A stretch of DNA of 64,000 nucleotides. Origin: Cornus controversa (Eukaryota > Streptophyta > Magnoliopsida > Cornales > Cornaceae). Below, one piece after another: positions 21,053 through 32,188 of this stretch. The notes below the pieces were generated by a model, which worked only from the letters and a program-made list of their open reading frames with translations, searched no databases and had not been told where the DNA came from. How positions within the stretch are numbered: position 1 is the first letter of the stretch; each line of letters starts with the position of its first letter. A program made the position numbers and the translations under genes. The DNA lies in contig CM048845.1 of assembly GCA_026545225.1 (NCBI GenBank), positions 79,040,533 through 79,104,532 on the forward strand, read 5' to 3'.

Positions 21053-22106
21053 GTCCGTTTGGTTAGACAGAAAGTGAAAGTGAAAGTGAAAGGGAAATAA
21101 AAGTGAAGTGAAAGGAAAGAAAATTAGATTTCCAACATGCATTTGATTAGCATGAAAATTTTCAACAAAGTTGTGAGAGAAAATAATATTTTGTTAATTT
21201 GGATGATAAGAACGTAAAAATAAAATAATTACACTTACCAAAGTTACCCTTTGATTTTAAACACTAAAAAATAAATAAATTTGTGTTAAATAGATTCGAT
21301 CTCTTTTTATCCAATTGTTTATATTTATTTTTAGTAAAGAAATAGACGGTACAAGTCATCAAGAAATCATGAGAGAGTATTTGAAGTTAAAAGTTAATGT
21401 AAGGCAAATAAAAGACTATTTATTCTTCAAAACTAAAAGTTAGGATATAATAGTGATACTTCAATGCTAATATATATCTTCTAATCAGGTTGGTAAAATT
21501 ATTAATAATGGTCATTTAGATTAAAAAGATAATTATTGAAGAGTCATATGGCTTTAAAAGGTAACTTTTTTTAATAGGTATAAAATATAAAGAATTAAGA
21601 ATTCCATTAAAGAATTATAACTCTTGATAATTCCAAAAGTGAACATGTTCTTATTATTCAACTTCTTATATTAAAATTTTAAAATATTATTTATTTAATA
21701 AAATTATAAAAACTGTATAAAAAAATAAGAAAGTTATACAATTTTTAATAGTATATGTACATATGTATAGATATAATATAGCAAGCTAATAATACTGTAT
21801 TAATGAGAGATAATATGTTATAGTTGAAAAGCTACTGTGAAGAAGAGTTATAATAACTTATCACTTATGTAAAATGTGTAGAGAGTGAAGAGAAACAAGA
21901 GGCATAATAGTAAATTAAAATATAAAGTCACGAGAAAGTAAAATTTTCTCGTGTTTTATGTTTGAAATTTTTTTGAGAAAAATTGAGCGGTTATGGAATC
22001 CTATTTTTTTGAAAATTTTTACTTTCCTTTTAACCAAACTCCTAAAAACGGTAAAAAAATCATTTTCCTTTTCCTTTCCCGCTACTTCTAGCTAACCAAA
22101 AGAACA
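21053..22106. mobile_element. 1.05-kb TIR element inserted in the orphan promoter
   Basis: GTCCGTTTGGTTAG on the left pairs with CTAACCAAAAGAAC on the right. Beyond these, GTGAAAGTGAAAGGGAAA on the left faces CATTTTCCTTTTCCTTTC near the right end. The interior is AT-rich with no coding capacity. It interrupts sequence that is continuous in the other SUVH promoter blocks, though about 20 bases of promoter are missing at the junction. Confidence 0.65.
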
Positions 22107-22113
22107 GCCGTTA

Positions 22114-22493
22114 GAGCATCCACTATGGGATCTCCAAATTTGGTTCTCCAAATTTGAATTTTAGCTAGCCACCTCAATATTTTAGCAAGTCATATCATCA
22201 TGTCAGGATCTCTAAATTTTGACTCCACAACAAGTTGTCCAAATTTTCATTACCCACACAATTAAATAATCTTACACAATTAAATTAATTTAAAATTTTA
22301 TGTATATACATATTTATATTAAATTTTTTTATACTTTTTTAACTTGAAAAATTCATAAGTTTTTCGTTTTAAGTCAAAAAAATAGCTTAAGTGGTATTCA
22401 AATTAAAGCTCTCGAAATTATCTTTCTAACAGAATTAGTTTCATCAAAAAATTCAATTTGTAATAAAAATTATTGACATTTAAGTAAAATGAT

Positions 22494-22538
<45 letters not shown>

Positions 22539-22649
22539 GATAGCTATGTGATTGGCCTGATTTAGCGAACCACTTAGCTAACCAATACTGGTCCTACAAT
22601 TTTAGCCAACTTGTTGTATTACTACAGTGTCATTTGGTTGGCCATGCTC
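22114..22649. mobile_element. MITE inserted in the orphan promoter, TTA duplication
   Basis: GAGCATCCAC at the left end and GGCCATGCTC at the right end form short inverted repeats. TTA flanks it on both sides (22111-22113 and 22650-22652). Removing it restores GCCGTTAGAACCGAGTACGC, which matches GCCGTTAGATAAGAGTACGC of copy 2, so both boundaries are well supported. It contains a TA microsatellite at 22502-22536. Confidence 0.82.
22502..22536. repeat. (TA)n microsatellite
   Basis: About 17 uninterrupted TA dinucleotides within the MITE. Confidence 0.95.
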
Positions 22650-22720
22650 TTAGAACCGAGTACGCGCTTCACACGTGAAAGACGACTAATTTTTCGTTTA
22701 GAAACGACGCCGATATGTGA
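22650..22720 (-). promoter_or_regulatory. orphan SUVH promoter block, part 2
   Basis: GAGTACGCGCTTCACACGTGAAA followed by GACTAATTTT is the distal part of the SUVH upstream block (compare about 17640 and 26635). It continues part 1 across the two insertions. Confidence 0.75.
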
Positions 22721-23640
22721 ATCCAAATCATCTACGGTAACGGGTGCAGAAAAACGAGGCCGTTCCGATTCTTTTTTCGTTTAATGCCAACTAACGGTGC
22801 TAACTGGGTAATCTAATAACAAAATTGAAAATTCAGAAGAATTTCTGTAAATCCCTATCTTTCTGCGACATCTCCCTCTCTAATCCCTCTCTGAGAAACT
22901 CTGTATCTCCGATCATATTCTCTCACTCTCCAACGGCGAACAAATCTCTGTCCTCTCGAGCTCTGCAATTTCCGGTATCCCTCTCTCTCTCAACCCTAAG
23001 AGATTGAGAAAAAAGAAGTCCCAGCTGTAGAAAGCAACCTTAATGCACTTGGCAGCAACCATGGCTGGCTTCACAAAAGTTTCTGAAGCTGCTATCTGAC
23101 TAATAATTAACACCGCCAATAAGCAGATACTTACTGCTTCACTCCGAATCCAGATAGAAATAAAGCAAACTCGATGAAATAGAAGACACCAAGGGCACTG
23201 GCAAAAGAGGCCGTAAGCTACGCTCAACATCAAAGAGTTCATGGCTGCTGCCACTTACAATGTCAGAAACCAAAAATCATATAGCCACAACAATAGTAAG
23301 AGAGGGAACATGAATAGAAGCAACAGCATGAAATCAATGGAAGGACAGCAAGACTGGGCAATCCTGCCGCCAGCAATGGCTAACTGCAAAGTTGCAGCCC
23401 CACAGCAGAAAAATGTGCTTTCATCTGTGCGTGTTTCTGTTAACGATGAAATATGTCACTGTTAGAGCTGCACTTTCCCTACTAAAACACTAAATGACAT
23501 ACTAGTATACATATATTGCAATGTATCAGAGAGTAAATAATAGATGAAGTACTGCAAGGCAGAAGCATGTAAAGCCAAATGATGTCAAGTATTGAGAAAC
23601 AAAAGATCCCTGTTCATTGAGATACTACACTTCATCTGTT
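22721..23640 (-). repeat. spacer and conserved 3' block of SUVH copy 3
   Basis: From about 22990 to 23640 the sequence is homologous to 45010-45950 and partly to 13085-13480. Two overlapping frames are open here (plus 23241-23465, minus 22913-23254), but the minus frame carries stops in copy 4 and the plus frame is broken in copy 2. I therefore treat it as the 3' flank or UTR of the SUVH unit. 22721-22990 includes CT-rich sequence without a recognised gene. Confidence 0.55.
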
Positions 23641-23649
23641 ACAAAAGGG

Positions 23650-26205
23650 TCAGTACATCCTTCCAGTACACACTGTTGAACCACAATAGCATCTCTTCAC
23701 CTTGATATTTCCATTGGAATCACGAATCTGATCAACCATACAATTGTAATGGTAACTCAGTTCTTGTAAGGGGGGAATATTATCCGCAGCAAAGAGCATT
23801 ATATGGGGCATTCTCTTGTCATCATGATCATAAAGGACATTCTGAGCATAAAGATTAGGAGAGCAACTGTGGTTGATGAACCTCCCCACAGTTCCATACT
23901 GTGCTGCATCGATGGTGTAGCCAACATCATCGTCAACTTCGCTAAAACTTGATTGTGCATCAGGCTTGAGAGTTTGAGTTCCATCACTTAGAGAACAGTC
24001 ACTGTAGTTTTGCCCAATATCAAACAAATACTCATCAAAACCAATTCTTTGATCAGCTTCCTTGTCTTCAAGAAGCTCTCCAGTATACTCACATATAAAA
24101 CTTCCAGAAGGAATAGAAGTTAGGGATCTAACACCCCAGCCCCTTGACTCTGTTTTGAAAATTTCAAGCTGAATTTTCATACCATGCTGGCTGACTCTGT
24201 TACAGCAAGAAGGAGGGCACTTGCAAGAAGGACCACACTCATATACAAGAGTCTTCACTTCCACAATAGCTCCATTGTGGTTGTATGGTATCTTTCCCCC
24301 ATTCTTTACTGCACACGAGCATTTTTCAGGATCCAAGCATCCATCGGTACAGTCACAACCCTTGGGAGGATTAGGGCGATACCAATTAGGATAAATCATC
24401 CTGGTCATGTATGTGAACGATGGGGGTTTCTCATTGTCTATTGAGTTCACAGCACAAATAGGAAATCTCTCTTTCCCTCCTGATATATCATCAACACAAA
24501 GACCCTTCCGTATTTTATATTTTTTTGAATTTTTCACTTCCTTCCAAGCAAGCTCTGGTTGGCCTGGAATTCTCCTCAATTCAAACTTATAAACCAGCTT
24601 ACCATGTGGTCCGGGTTCCTGCCAGTACCTCTTTACCATGTAAAGGCCATCATAAGTGTATGTCATAACTGTCTTAGCTCTTGAATTTGATGAGTCGGAT
24701 GCCTTTGTCTCTCTGAATCCACGGATCACTCGCACAGGATTCTTAACTGAAATACTGTTCTTCAAAGCCAAGTTTCCTCTTTCAAGTTTCTGGTCTTCAG
24801 GTTGCTTATTGTGACCTACTAGATTTCCTCCTTGTCCAGAGTATATTAAGACATCAGCGTTGTCCAGATCATCATCATAACCCCCTGAAGCAACAATACT
24901 AGTTGCAATGATCTCTCCACCATACTTCATGTAATCTATACCACCCTGGTACACGCGATGCACGCCAATAAGAGCGAGCTCCACCCTGTACTGGAACTCA
25001 TCGCCTACCTCAACTCCTGGAACTGCTCCCAGTATTTGTTTGTCAGTGTTAACTTCTTTTCCTTTTTCCTTGACAATTTCTATAGCTTGAAGATCAATCC
25101 TTTTGCTCTGCCTCAATGTTGCTTCTTCACCTTGTAAGAGCTTCCTACAAATAGTTTGGAACAAACATAGCGTTTTCCTCACTTTGTATCGGGCATCACC
25201 ACAATTTGAACCCTTTGGACCATAACAACGGGGCAGACGTACATTAAAATCATGAACAACAGAAGCTTCCTCATCCTGGGCAGGTAGTACACCTATGCCT
25301 CTGTAAGCTGCCTTCCCATCAAACATTGATTTCCCCTTCGAAGAATTTACTCTTGAATAATCATCTACACCAGCCTCCACTGTCTCCCTCAATGGCCTGC
25401 CTTTTGCACCTGCCCTCTCTGTGCCACCAAAACTCTTGTTTCTCGAAACAACCCTCAGGTCTTCCTCATTTGGGCATGGAGCAGTCCTTCCACAAAGTGG
25501 AGGGTAATCACGGGTAGCTGAAACTCTTCTTCGCGGATAATTTTTTTTCACGACAGTCTCCTCCGAAACATTGGCATCACCAATAGGCCAGTGCTGTGGA
25601 AACCACTTTTTTGCACTAGCCACTGAAACCATCCCATCATCCAAAGCACCAATTTCCAACACAGCTTCGTCTTCTATTGCATCTTCTCTCTTCACCAAGG
25701 CCTGAGCCTCCACCTCATGCAACTCCTTCGACAATTCCAGTGCAAAACATTCTAAATCTTTCCACGACCCAACTCCCAATGCCTCCATATTTGTTGACGC
25801 TTTCTCATCCTCGCTGACCATCCCCGGCATATCCACCACCTTCCCCGCCAAACCACCCGATGATTCAGCCATTTCTGGCCGAATTTGACTTTTCAGCACT
25901 TCATGATACTGGAATTCAGCCCGAACCTCAGAAGTTCTAACACAATCAGCCACTACAAAGTCAGTCCTCCTTTCACCATCCACCAAATTCTCCTTATCAC
26001 CAACCAATGCCACCACATTTTCCTTTTGCCTCAAATTAAACGGCGGAGCATTTCGCCCACAGCCCGGAGGATAATCACGAATGCAAGAAACCTTCCGGGG
26101 CTTATATTTGACCTCCAAAACACTAGAAGACAAGCAATAGGCGTTTTCCAATGGCCGCTTGCTGGAATTCCCATCAGATAGACCTCCATTCAACAAAAAC
26201 ACCAT
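23650..26205 (-). CDS. SUVH5/6-like H3K9 methyltransferase, copy 3 (internally deleted)
   Basis: 851-residue SRA-SET protein, starting at 26205 with MVFLLNGGLS. It has one N-terminal module (VLEVKYKPRKVSC, RDYPPGCGRN) and the second lone motif (RDYPPLCGR). Compared with copies 2 and 4 it lacks about 140 residues between GVDD and YSRVNSSKGKS, in frame, which removes most of the basic linker. SRA lies at about aa 395-545, pre-SET from about 612 (GCDCTDGC, SCCNR), SET at about 695-820 (GWGV, GSFICEYTGE, RFINHSCSPN), and post-SET at 837-851 (CYCGSTVC). The ELSYDY motif reads ELSYHY: the aspartate of the SET core is replaced by histidine while the following tyrosine is kept. Zinc cysteines are intact. 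The protein may still fold and bind methylated DNA; its catalytic activity is uncertain. Confidence 0.94.
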   Translation of the reverse strand: MVFLLNGGLSDGNSSKRPLENAYCLSSSVLEVKYKPRKVSCIRDYPPGCGRNAPPFNLRQKENVVALVGDKENLVDGERRTDFVVADCVRTSEVRAEFQYHEVLKSQIRPEMAESSGGLAGKVVDMPGMVSEDEKASTNMEALGVGSWKDLECFALELSKELHEVEAQALVKREDAIEDEAVLEIGALDDGMVSVASAKKWFPQHWPIGDANVSEETVVKKNYPRRRVSATRDYPPLCGRTAPCPNEEDLRVVSRNKSFGGTERAGAKGRPLRETVEAGVDDYSRVNSSKGKSMFDGKAAYRGIGVLPAQDEEASVVHDFNVRLPRCYGPKGSNCGDARYKVRKTLCLFQTICRKLLQGEEATLRQSKRIDLQAIEIVKEKGKEVNTDKQILGAVPGVEVGDEFQYRVELALIGVHRVYQGGIDYMKYGGEIIATSIVASGGYDDDLDNADVLIYSGQGGNLVGHNKQPEDQKLERGNLALKNSISVKNPVRVIRGFRETKASDSSNSRAKTVMTYTYDGLYMVKRYWQEPGPHGKLVYKFELRRIPGQPELAWKEVKNSKKYKIRKGLCVDDISGGKERFPICAVNSIDNEKPPSFTYMTRMIYPNWYRPNPPKGCDCTDGCLDPEKCSCAVKNGGKIPYNHNGAIVEVKTLVYECGPSCKCPPSCCNRVSQHGMKIQLEIFKTESRGWGVRSLTSIPSGSFICEYTGELLEDKEADQRIGFDEYLFDIGQNYSDCSLSDGTQTLKPDAQSSFSEVDDDVGYTIDAAQYGTVGRFINHSCSPNLYAQNVLYDHDDKRMPHIMLFAADNIPPLQELSYHYNCMVDQIRDSNGNIKVKRCYCGSTVCTGRMY

Positions 26206-26242
26206 TCTCAATACCCCAATAACAAAATTTACCGTTTGGTTG

Positions 26243-26374
26243 CTGAGAAAATTCAAACAACAAGAAATCAAAAGAAATTTAAAAAAAAAAAAATATCAGA
26301 TTAGCACTCAAAATCTAACGAATTGCAGGTAAACCTCAAAGTAAAGAGAAATTTAAGAGAATTTGCATGTGTAC
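26243..26374 (-). other. 5'UTR intron of SUVH copy 3 (shortened)
   Basis: Donor CAG|GTACAC and acceptor TTTTCTCAG|CAACC, 132 nt. The central part present in copies 1, 2 and 4 (CAGCTTATAAGCAT-type) is missing. An in-frame ATG at 26271 lies inside it. Confidence 0.75.
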
Positions 26375-26700
26375 CTGATGTGAAAATTTTCTGCAAGTGC
26401 TTTTGTCACAACCAAAGTCTGAGCGAGAGAGTGAGAGAGAGTGATGGGAATGCTCACTGCAAAATGAACTACCAGTGGTATTAGCGGCAGGAAATAGGAA
26501 GATATGATATTACAGTTATACCCCTGGTTTTCTGTGTATTATCGGTTCTACCATGTGGCGCGAATGGGAAATCAGGTTTACGTTGGAAAGAGCTTCATTA
26601 AGAGGAATTTGAAAGCGACGCTGTTAGTTAAGAGTACGCGCTTCACACCTGAAAAGACTCAAATTGACCTAATCAAGAAAGTAGCTCTGACCACTCTAGT
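26375..26700 (-). promoter_or_regulatory. conserved promoter/5' exon block of SUVH copy 3
   Basis: Block as in the other copies. Here the G-box is mutated to CATGTG (26552-26557) while the adjoining E2F-type site GCGCGAAT (26558-26565) is intact. The second core is altered to CACACCTG near 26645. Confidence 0.65.
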
Positions 26701-28160
26701 TTATAGGCATAATTGAAGTCTACAATTTGCATAAACATTTTTTTGTGTAATATCAAACAAAAATCTTATGATTTATTTTTTGAAATCATGAAACTGTGAA
26801 CAAAATGCCTACAAATCATACTTTTAATTTTTCAGGGAGTGAATCCGCAGAAGAAGTGTATTGTTACGAGAGTTTTTTAAATAAAATGAAAAATATGTTT
26901 GACAAAAAAATTTATTTTAAGTTTTTTAAAACACAAACATGTAAAACATGTTTGGTAAGTCAAACAGTTAACAAAAAAATTAAAGCACAAATTAAAAAAC
27001 ATGTTTGGTATAAACTTGTTTATGTGTTTTATTTTAAAATATTTATGGCAAATATCATTGATGTTATTGTGGTTTGGACTTATTTCACACGGAGACAAAC
27101 TTTGTTTAAAGTGACCATATAAATCCCAAACATAAATTAAAAATTAGAAACATATCATCAATTTGTGAACAAACAAAACAGAAAGAAAGGGGAAAAAATA
27201 AAAAAACGAAGGAAGAAAAACATCATATTAATTTATTTTTTTTGAAATTTTGGTGCAAAAGCTCCTTAACTAAATTAACACAACTACAATTGAAAAAATA
27301 TTTTATAGAGTCATGTTTTTCTCTTTTTGTCTTTTAATTTCTAAAAGTTTTCTATTAAAATAAAAAAGTTTTCCTTAGTTTCCTTAAATAATTATGTATC
27401 ATAATTTTTATTTAAGTGAAATTAAACTTTCTTTTGATTTTAAATACAATTAATTTTTCCCAAATAAGTTTTATTCATTGATATAATATTTGTTTCCAAT
27501 TCAAATACTTTTTTTAATATTTCTCTTGGTAATCTATTATTAACAATTTCTTCCCAACTTATCTAATCACGTAACTTTTATTATCCTAATCATATGCATT
27601 TGATTTGTACTCTCTAAATCATTATATTGAATCCTAAACTTTTCTACTTCTAAAATAAATATTGATAAATTGATTTAACAAAAAGAAATAATATTTTTAA
27701 AATCAACTAAAATAATATAATCTGAAAATTAGGGTTACATGATTCATAGATTTCTAAAATCTTTTCATACCAAAAAAGAGAGGAAAAGTGAGAGAAGTTG
27801 TAATTTGGAGCCAAGAATTTTAACCTTATCAAATAAGGGCAATTAGGGTATTAAAAATATAAGAATTAAAGATTTTATAGTAGAGGGGCAATTTTGTAAT
27901 TTTATTTTATAAAAAAATAAGAGTGGAGTGTCAGAAAATATTGGTGGAGTGCCAATATCAACTCCCTTAAACAATACTAAAAAAATTCATCTTTTGCTTT
28001 CCAGATTTAGAAAAAGAAAGAAGCAAGAAGCTTTTTAACTCTTCTTCTATATGAAGTAGCTTTTTGTCCATTTTTCTCCTCACTTTCACGCACATACTTC
28101 TTCACATGCTAGGGTGCGAATACATTCAATGACCCTCCATTATAACCCAAACCAACGCCA
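26701..28160. other. AT-rich spacer
   Basis: 26750-26810 belongs to the duplicated upstream flank (compare 17790-17850). 26870-27120 has direct repeats of ACATGTTTGGTA. 28085-28150 matches 19640-19700 (TTCTTCACATG, GAATACATTCAAT). No gene recognised. Confidence 0.4.
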
Positions 28161-28463
28161 AGGCATGTTTGTCATTCGTTTTATTTTTATTTTTTTTTAT
28201 TTTTGTTCTGATGCTGTAGCAATTTTTAAATCAAAACATGTTTGGTACTATTTCTTATATTTTGAATAATGTCAAAACGTTTGAAAATTTTAGACCAATA
28301 TTAAAACACCAAAGTAGTGTTTTTATAGTATTTGGACACTGTAGCAGCCGGAAGAAAAAAACCAAAAAAAAATTAAAACACATTTTCAATCACTATTCAA
28401 AACATTATAACAAATCAATTATTCTATTTTAAACAAAAACACAGACGAGTGCCAAACAGATTC
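28161..28463. mobile_element. probable MITE with GGCATGTTTG-type ends
   Basis: AGGCATGTTTGTCATTCGTT on the left faces, in reverse complement, AGAATCTGTTTGGCACTCGT on the right. The interior is AT-rich and partly self-complementary. Ends are approximate. Confidence 0.5.
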
Positions 28464-29130
28464 TAAGCTATGCACAGTTTCTCTTCGATATGTATAACTC
28501 TCTTTCTAAAAAATTGCAAAAACCCTGGTTAACATTCAGCGATACCTGTTTAATTGTTAAATGAGAGAATTGGTTGAAATCCAGAATTGTGACTAGTGTC
28601 TGTTAATGGGAAGACGTGGTTGATCCTCGGTGCAATAATACATTGTACTGTTGAATGTTGTCTCAATCTTGCTATAATCCATGACTTTGGATGTTTTAAA
28701 CTTGTAATTCACTCTCGATTCACTCTCCACAATTAAAATACCAAAATTATCTTCGGTGCCAATAATACTAAATATATATTAAAACATGTTAATCTTAATC
28801 AAAGGATTAAAAATTGATATTATTTTTGCACAAAAATATTATAATTTAAGAGTACTTTGATAATTATATATTAATTGTGATTTTATTTAATTAATCGTTA
28901 GTCTGATATAAGTGTCAGAATAATTTTATAAAAAAGTAATTAAATCATACTTTAAGAAAGGTCGAAATAATTCACTCAAACAAAAATACAATGTTTCACA
29001 CGGAGTACTTTCCTCATTGTTTGATGTTAAAACTGATTCTTAATTGAAATTTGTCATATACAAAAGATTGATATTACTTAATCTATCATTGGGCTGACAT
29101 GCCATCCTTGTCATTTTCAAGTTCATTAAG
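28464..29130. repeat. spacer, with duplicated block at 28990-29130
   Basis: 28990-29130 is a second copy of 12746-12896. Its continuation is found only at 37265, beyond an insertion of about 8.1 kb. 28464-28980 is AT-rich with nothing recognised. Confidence 0.6.
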
Positions 29131-29225
29131 TATCAAATATCAGTTCGGGAAGTGAGGAGCCATTAAATAGTTATACTTTACCCGACTAACTGTAAGCTTT
29201 CACCAAAGAAATCTATGAAATCGAG

Positions 29226-29400
29226 TATTCAATTACAATTTTAAAAAATTTTAGAAGACTTTAAAAGTTTTCAATTCAAATTTTTATGAATTTTTAAAGA
29301 GTTCATTTAAATTTCATAGTATTCAATTAAGATTTAAAAAATATATATACAAAAGTCTAAGTATATTAAAAAAGTTTTAAATTTTAAAAAATTTTACTAA
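29226..29400. mobile_element. left half of a split MITE (partner 37010-37256)
   Basis: ATTCAATTACAATTTTAAAA with further TTTTAAAG-rich sequence resembles, in reverse complement, the right-hand piece ending TAATCCTAATTGACTAC near 37244. The two look like the ends of one element now separated by retrotransposon insertions. Decayed, so low certainty. Confidence 0.4.
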
Positions 29401-29732
29401 GTGGTGGATTTGAATGTGAAAGTTATAAATATCGAAGCTCATAACAAATCTAACATTTCTTTCACAAATTTTGGTGGATTTCTTTTTTTTTTTTCCCTCA
29501 GAATACGAACAATTTTTATCCATCTCAAGGTACACTCCTTTTTCTTCTTTCTCTTTCTTCTCAAATTCTCTTTTTTTTCTATTGGATTAGGAAAACTTGT
29601 AAAACTCAAGCTTCCAGACAACTTTATCAATCTCTCACAATATGGGAGGATTAATCCATCTACACTATTTGTTAGGAATCAATCTTTAAGCCACATGGAT
29701 TGATCATGAAGTCCAATTAATAATCCAATATA
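29401..29732. other. AT/CT-rich spacer left of the copia element
   Basis: Contains T-rich and CTTTCTTCT runs. The open frame at 29401-29703 is low complexity and not recognised as a gene. Confidence 0.35.
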
Positions 29733-30398
29733 TGTTGGAATTTTTAAAATAAATAAAAATTATTTCGTGGTCCTATACACTATATTTTCTAAAAGGTTAA
29801 TGCTACTCAGGCAGAATTCTTAGGCAGAATTCGTAGGCAAAAACATTTACATCCATTGGATGCATGTGGTGAGTGTATGTGGTGGGGCCTACCACATGCA
29901 TCTAATGGATCAAAAAGTTTCTGCCTACGAATTCTACCTAAGAATTCTGTCTGAGTAACATTACCCTTTCTAAAATTGAATTACAATTTGATTATCGTTT
30001 CTTGATGGATTGTGGTTATACTTATACTTGTTAATTATGGTCTAATTGACAGTATGACATTTACACCGTTGGATTGTGATTTTTCAACTTTATTAGGTTT
30101 GATCTAATTCTAACCGTTGATATCTATGTTTCCATGATAGGAAATGAGACTTAGCTGTTTATTTGTAGAAAAATTTGTCCCCCCTATTGTTGTCATATAT
30201 AAAGGTTTCAGAACCCTTATTCAGTCTTATCGAATGACAACTTTCAGAAAGGGGATAAAGCCCTCTAAGGATCTTTTGCAAAAACTAAAAAATATTCTTA
30301 ATGGTATATCATCAATCAGGTACGATTGCTAAATTTACTCTTTAATTAATGATAGTATTCTTGATTTCTAGAAGTTGAGTATGGATTAAATTCCAACA
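29733..30398 (+). mobile_element. 5' LTR of copia element, carrying a nested MITE
   Basis: Begins TGTTGGAATTTTTAAAAT and ends AAATTCCAACA, the TG...CA ends of an LTR. It matches the 3' LTR at 35835-36303 at what looks like 85-90% identity once the nested MITE is removed. The primer-binding site ATTGGTATCAGAGA follows directly at 30399, complementary to initiator tRNA-Met. Confidence 0.9.
29795..29966. mobile_element. 172-bp MITE nested in the 5' LTR, 9-bp target duplication
   Basis: Left end GGTTAATGCTACTCAGGCAG and right end inward GGGTAATGTTACTCAGACAG, both followed by AATTCTTAGG. TTTCTAAAA occurs on both sides (29786-29794 and 29967-29975), and the 3' LTR lacks the insert. A 9-bp duplication suggests a Mutator-type MITE. 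Confidence 0.88.
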
Positions 30399-31813
30399 AT
30401 TGGTATCAGAGATATGGTTAGGGCTAGGATTTTTTTTTGTAGAAATCAAGATTAAGAAATTAAAATGATGTTTTATATGGAACTCACGAAAAATACGTTC
30501 TTTTGGTTGTATTTTTTTTCTGGGTTGATCGATGACGATACACTAGAATTAAAGCTTTGATTTATTTGGTGTTAATTATGATCGTCGAAATAGAATAGAG
30601 ATTTGAAAGGTTTTACTTTTTTTTTTTTTGGCTTGAAAACCCACTGTTAGATTTATGTGAGTGTATATGATTGCTTCCAACAATACTCACAATACATGAA
30701 TGTTGTCTATTGTTTACCAATTATATTTTGGGTCAGCATTTATGCTATTATATGAGACAAACAATATGAGTTTTTGTAATCTTGATTTTCGTGCATTGAT
30801 TAAATAATTTTATTAAGTGATGCTTTATCTAGCATATGTATTTTCATATACACAATATGTGTATGAATCAACAATTTAAGCAATGATGTCATCTATGGGT
30901 AGTCTAGAGTCGAGGCATAGTTCAATTACCCCCGTGATGGATGGATTGGGTAGAAATTTTTTTTAAAAAAAGAAGTGATTTTTCCTCAATAGTATACGCA
31001 TTGATTCTGGGCATATATTAGTGAATTAATTTATCGATATCCAGTTTAATGAATGCAAAGGTATGTTCTCAATAATATATGCATTGATCCAAAAATATTG
31101 CAGTGAACAGTTGATTTATTGATAAACAGTGAATAATAAATCATAAATTTCTTTTGAAGTGTCTTTTTTTTTTGTACATGGATGATAATATATATATATA
31201 ATTTATACTTTAGTTATATCTGATCCATGTTCATATGTTTGGGTTTGATTTATATGCAATAAAATATAATAAGGAGTTTATGAAACTAAATAAAATGGAA
31301 TTTAAAGTTTAGTTCTTTCCTTGGAGTTTAGAAAGACCGGTAAAATAACCGTTTTAAGGTGGTATCCAAAGTGGGTGATGCCTGCCCAAAGGTGACATTC
31401 ACTCATTGAGGTTATTCTTTTCAAAATTTTAAGGTCTTACAGTGCACTTACCCACATTAAGAAATTTGTTTTGCCCAAAGGTGATCAATGTCTTAGTGTG
31501 AGTTAAGTGAATAGAATAGTTGAAAGTGTTTAGGTTAAAACTAAATAACTCTCTTGCCCAAAAGTAGTGAAAGTGTTTAGTAATAATTCAAGCATAATCA
31601 ACTAGGTCTATATGCGATTTAATCACAGATCTGTGGGGTAAATGTATTTAAAATTCTACCCAAATGTGATTTTTAAATGACATTTTATATGTTCCCACAA
31701 GGTGAAAAGTTTTTGCACATAGTAAAACACCCTGAGAAATTTGGCTTAAAACCTCAAGCACAAATTAAAGTTATAATTCATGAAGTTGTGACATTATTTT
31801 ATATGTTTTTTAT

Positions 31814-32188
31814 GTGATGTTATTTGATATAACATATTTTTTAGTTATAGACGTTTCCACAATTCAGAAAATAGGTATTGAACCATTGAATGGTTCAAAT
31901 TATACTGCCTGGAGGACAAATGTTGATATCATGTTAGAGTTTTTGAACTATGAGTTCATTCTTCATGAGGAAAAATCTCATGCGCTCACTGCAGAGTCTT
32001 CTGAGGTAGTAAAGTTGTTGCATGCTAAGTGGACTAAAGCTAATACCATAGCTATTAGATTAATCTATGTTTTTATTGGTGAAACTATTAAGGGTGGTAT
32101 TCTAGTATTTGATACTATCAAGAAACTTCTTGATCGGATCAGGAAGCAATTTATGGCACCAAAAAGCAACTACAATATTATCGTTTGA
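31814..32188 (+). pseudogene. copia gag remnant
   Basis: A 124-residue open stretch containing IGIEPLNGSNYTAWRTNVDI and later KKLLDRIRKQFM, the start of a plant copia Gag (UBN2/DUF4219 type). It stops well before the zinc knuckle, where the frame is lost. Confidence 0.8.

Noticed and set aside
23241-23465. Small plus-strand gene (MAAATYNVRNQKSYSH...) repeated near 45267
   Set aside because: The frame is broken in the third copy near 13190, and the conservation is equally strong outside the frame, so it looks like conserved non-coding sequence.
29401-29703. 100-residue open frame left of the copia LTR
   Set aside because: Phenylalanine- and lysine-rich low complexity from T/A runs; no motif.
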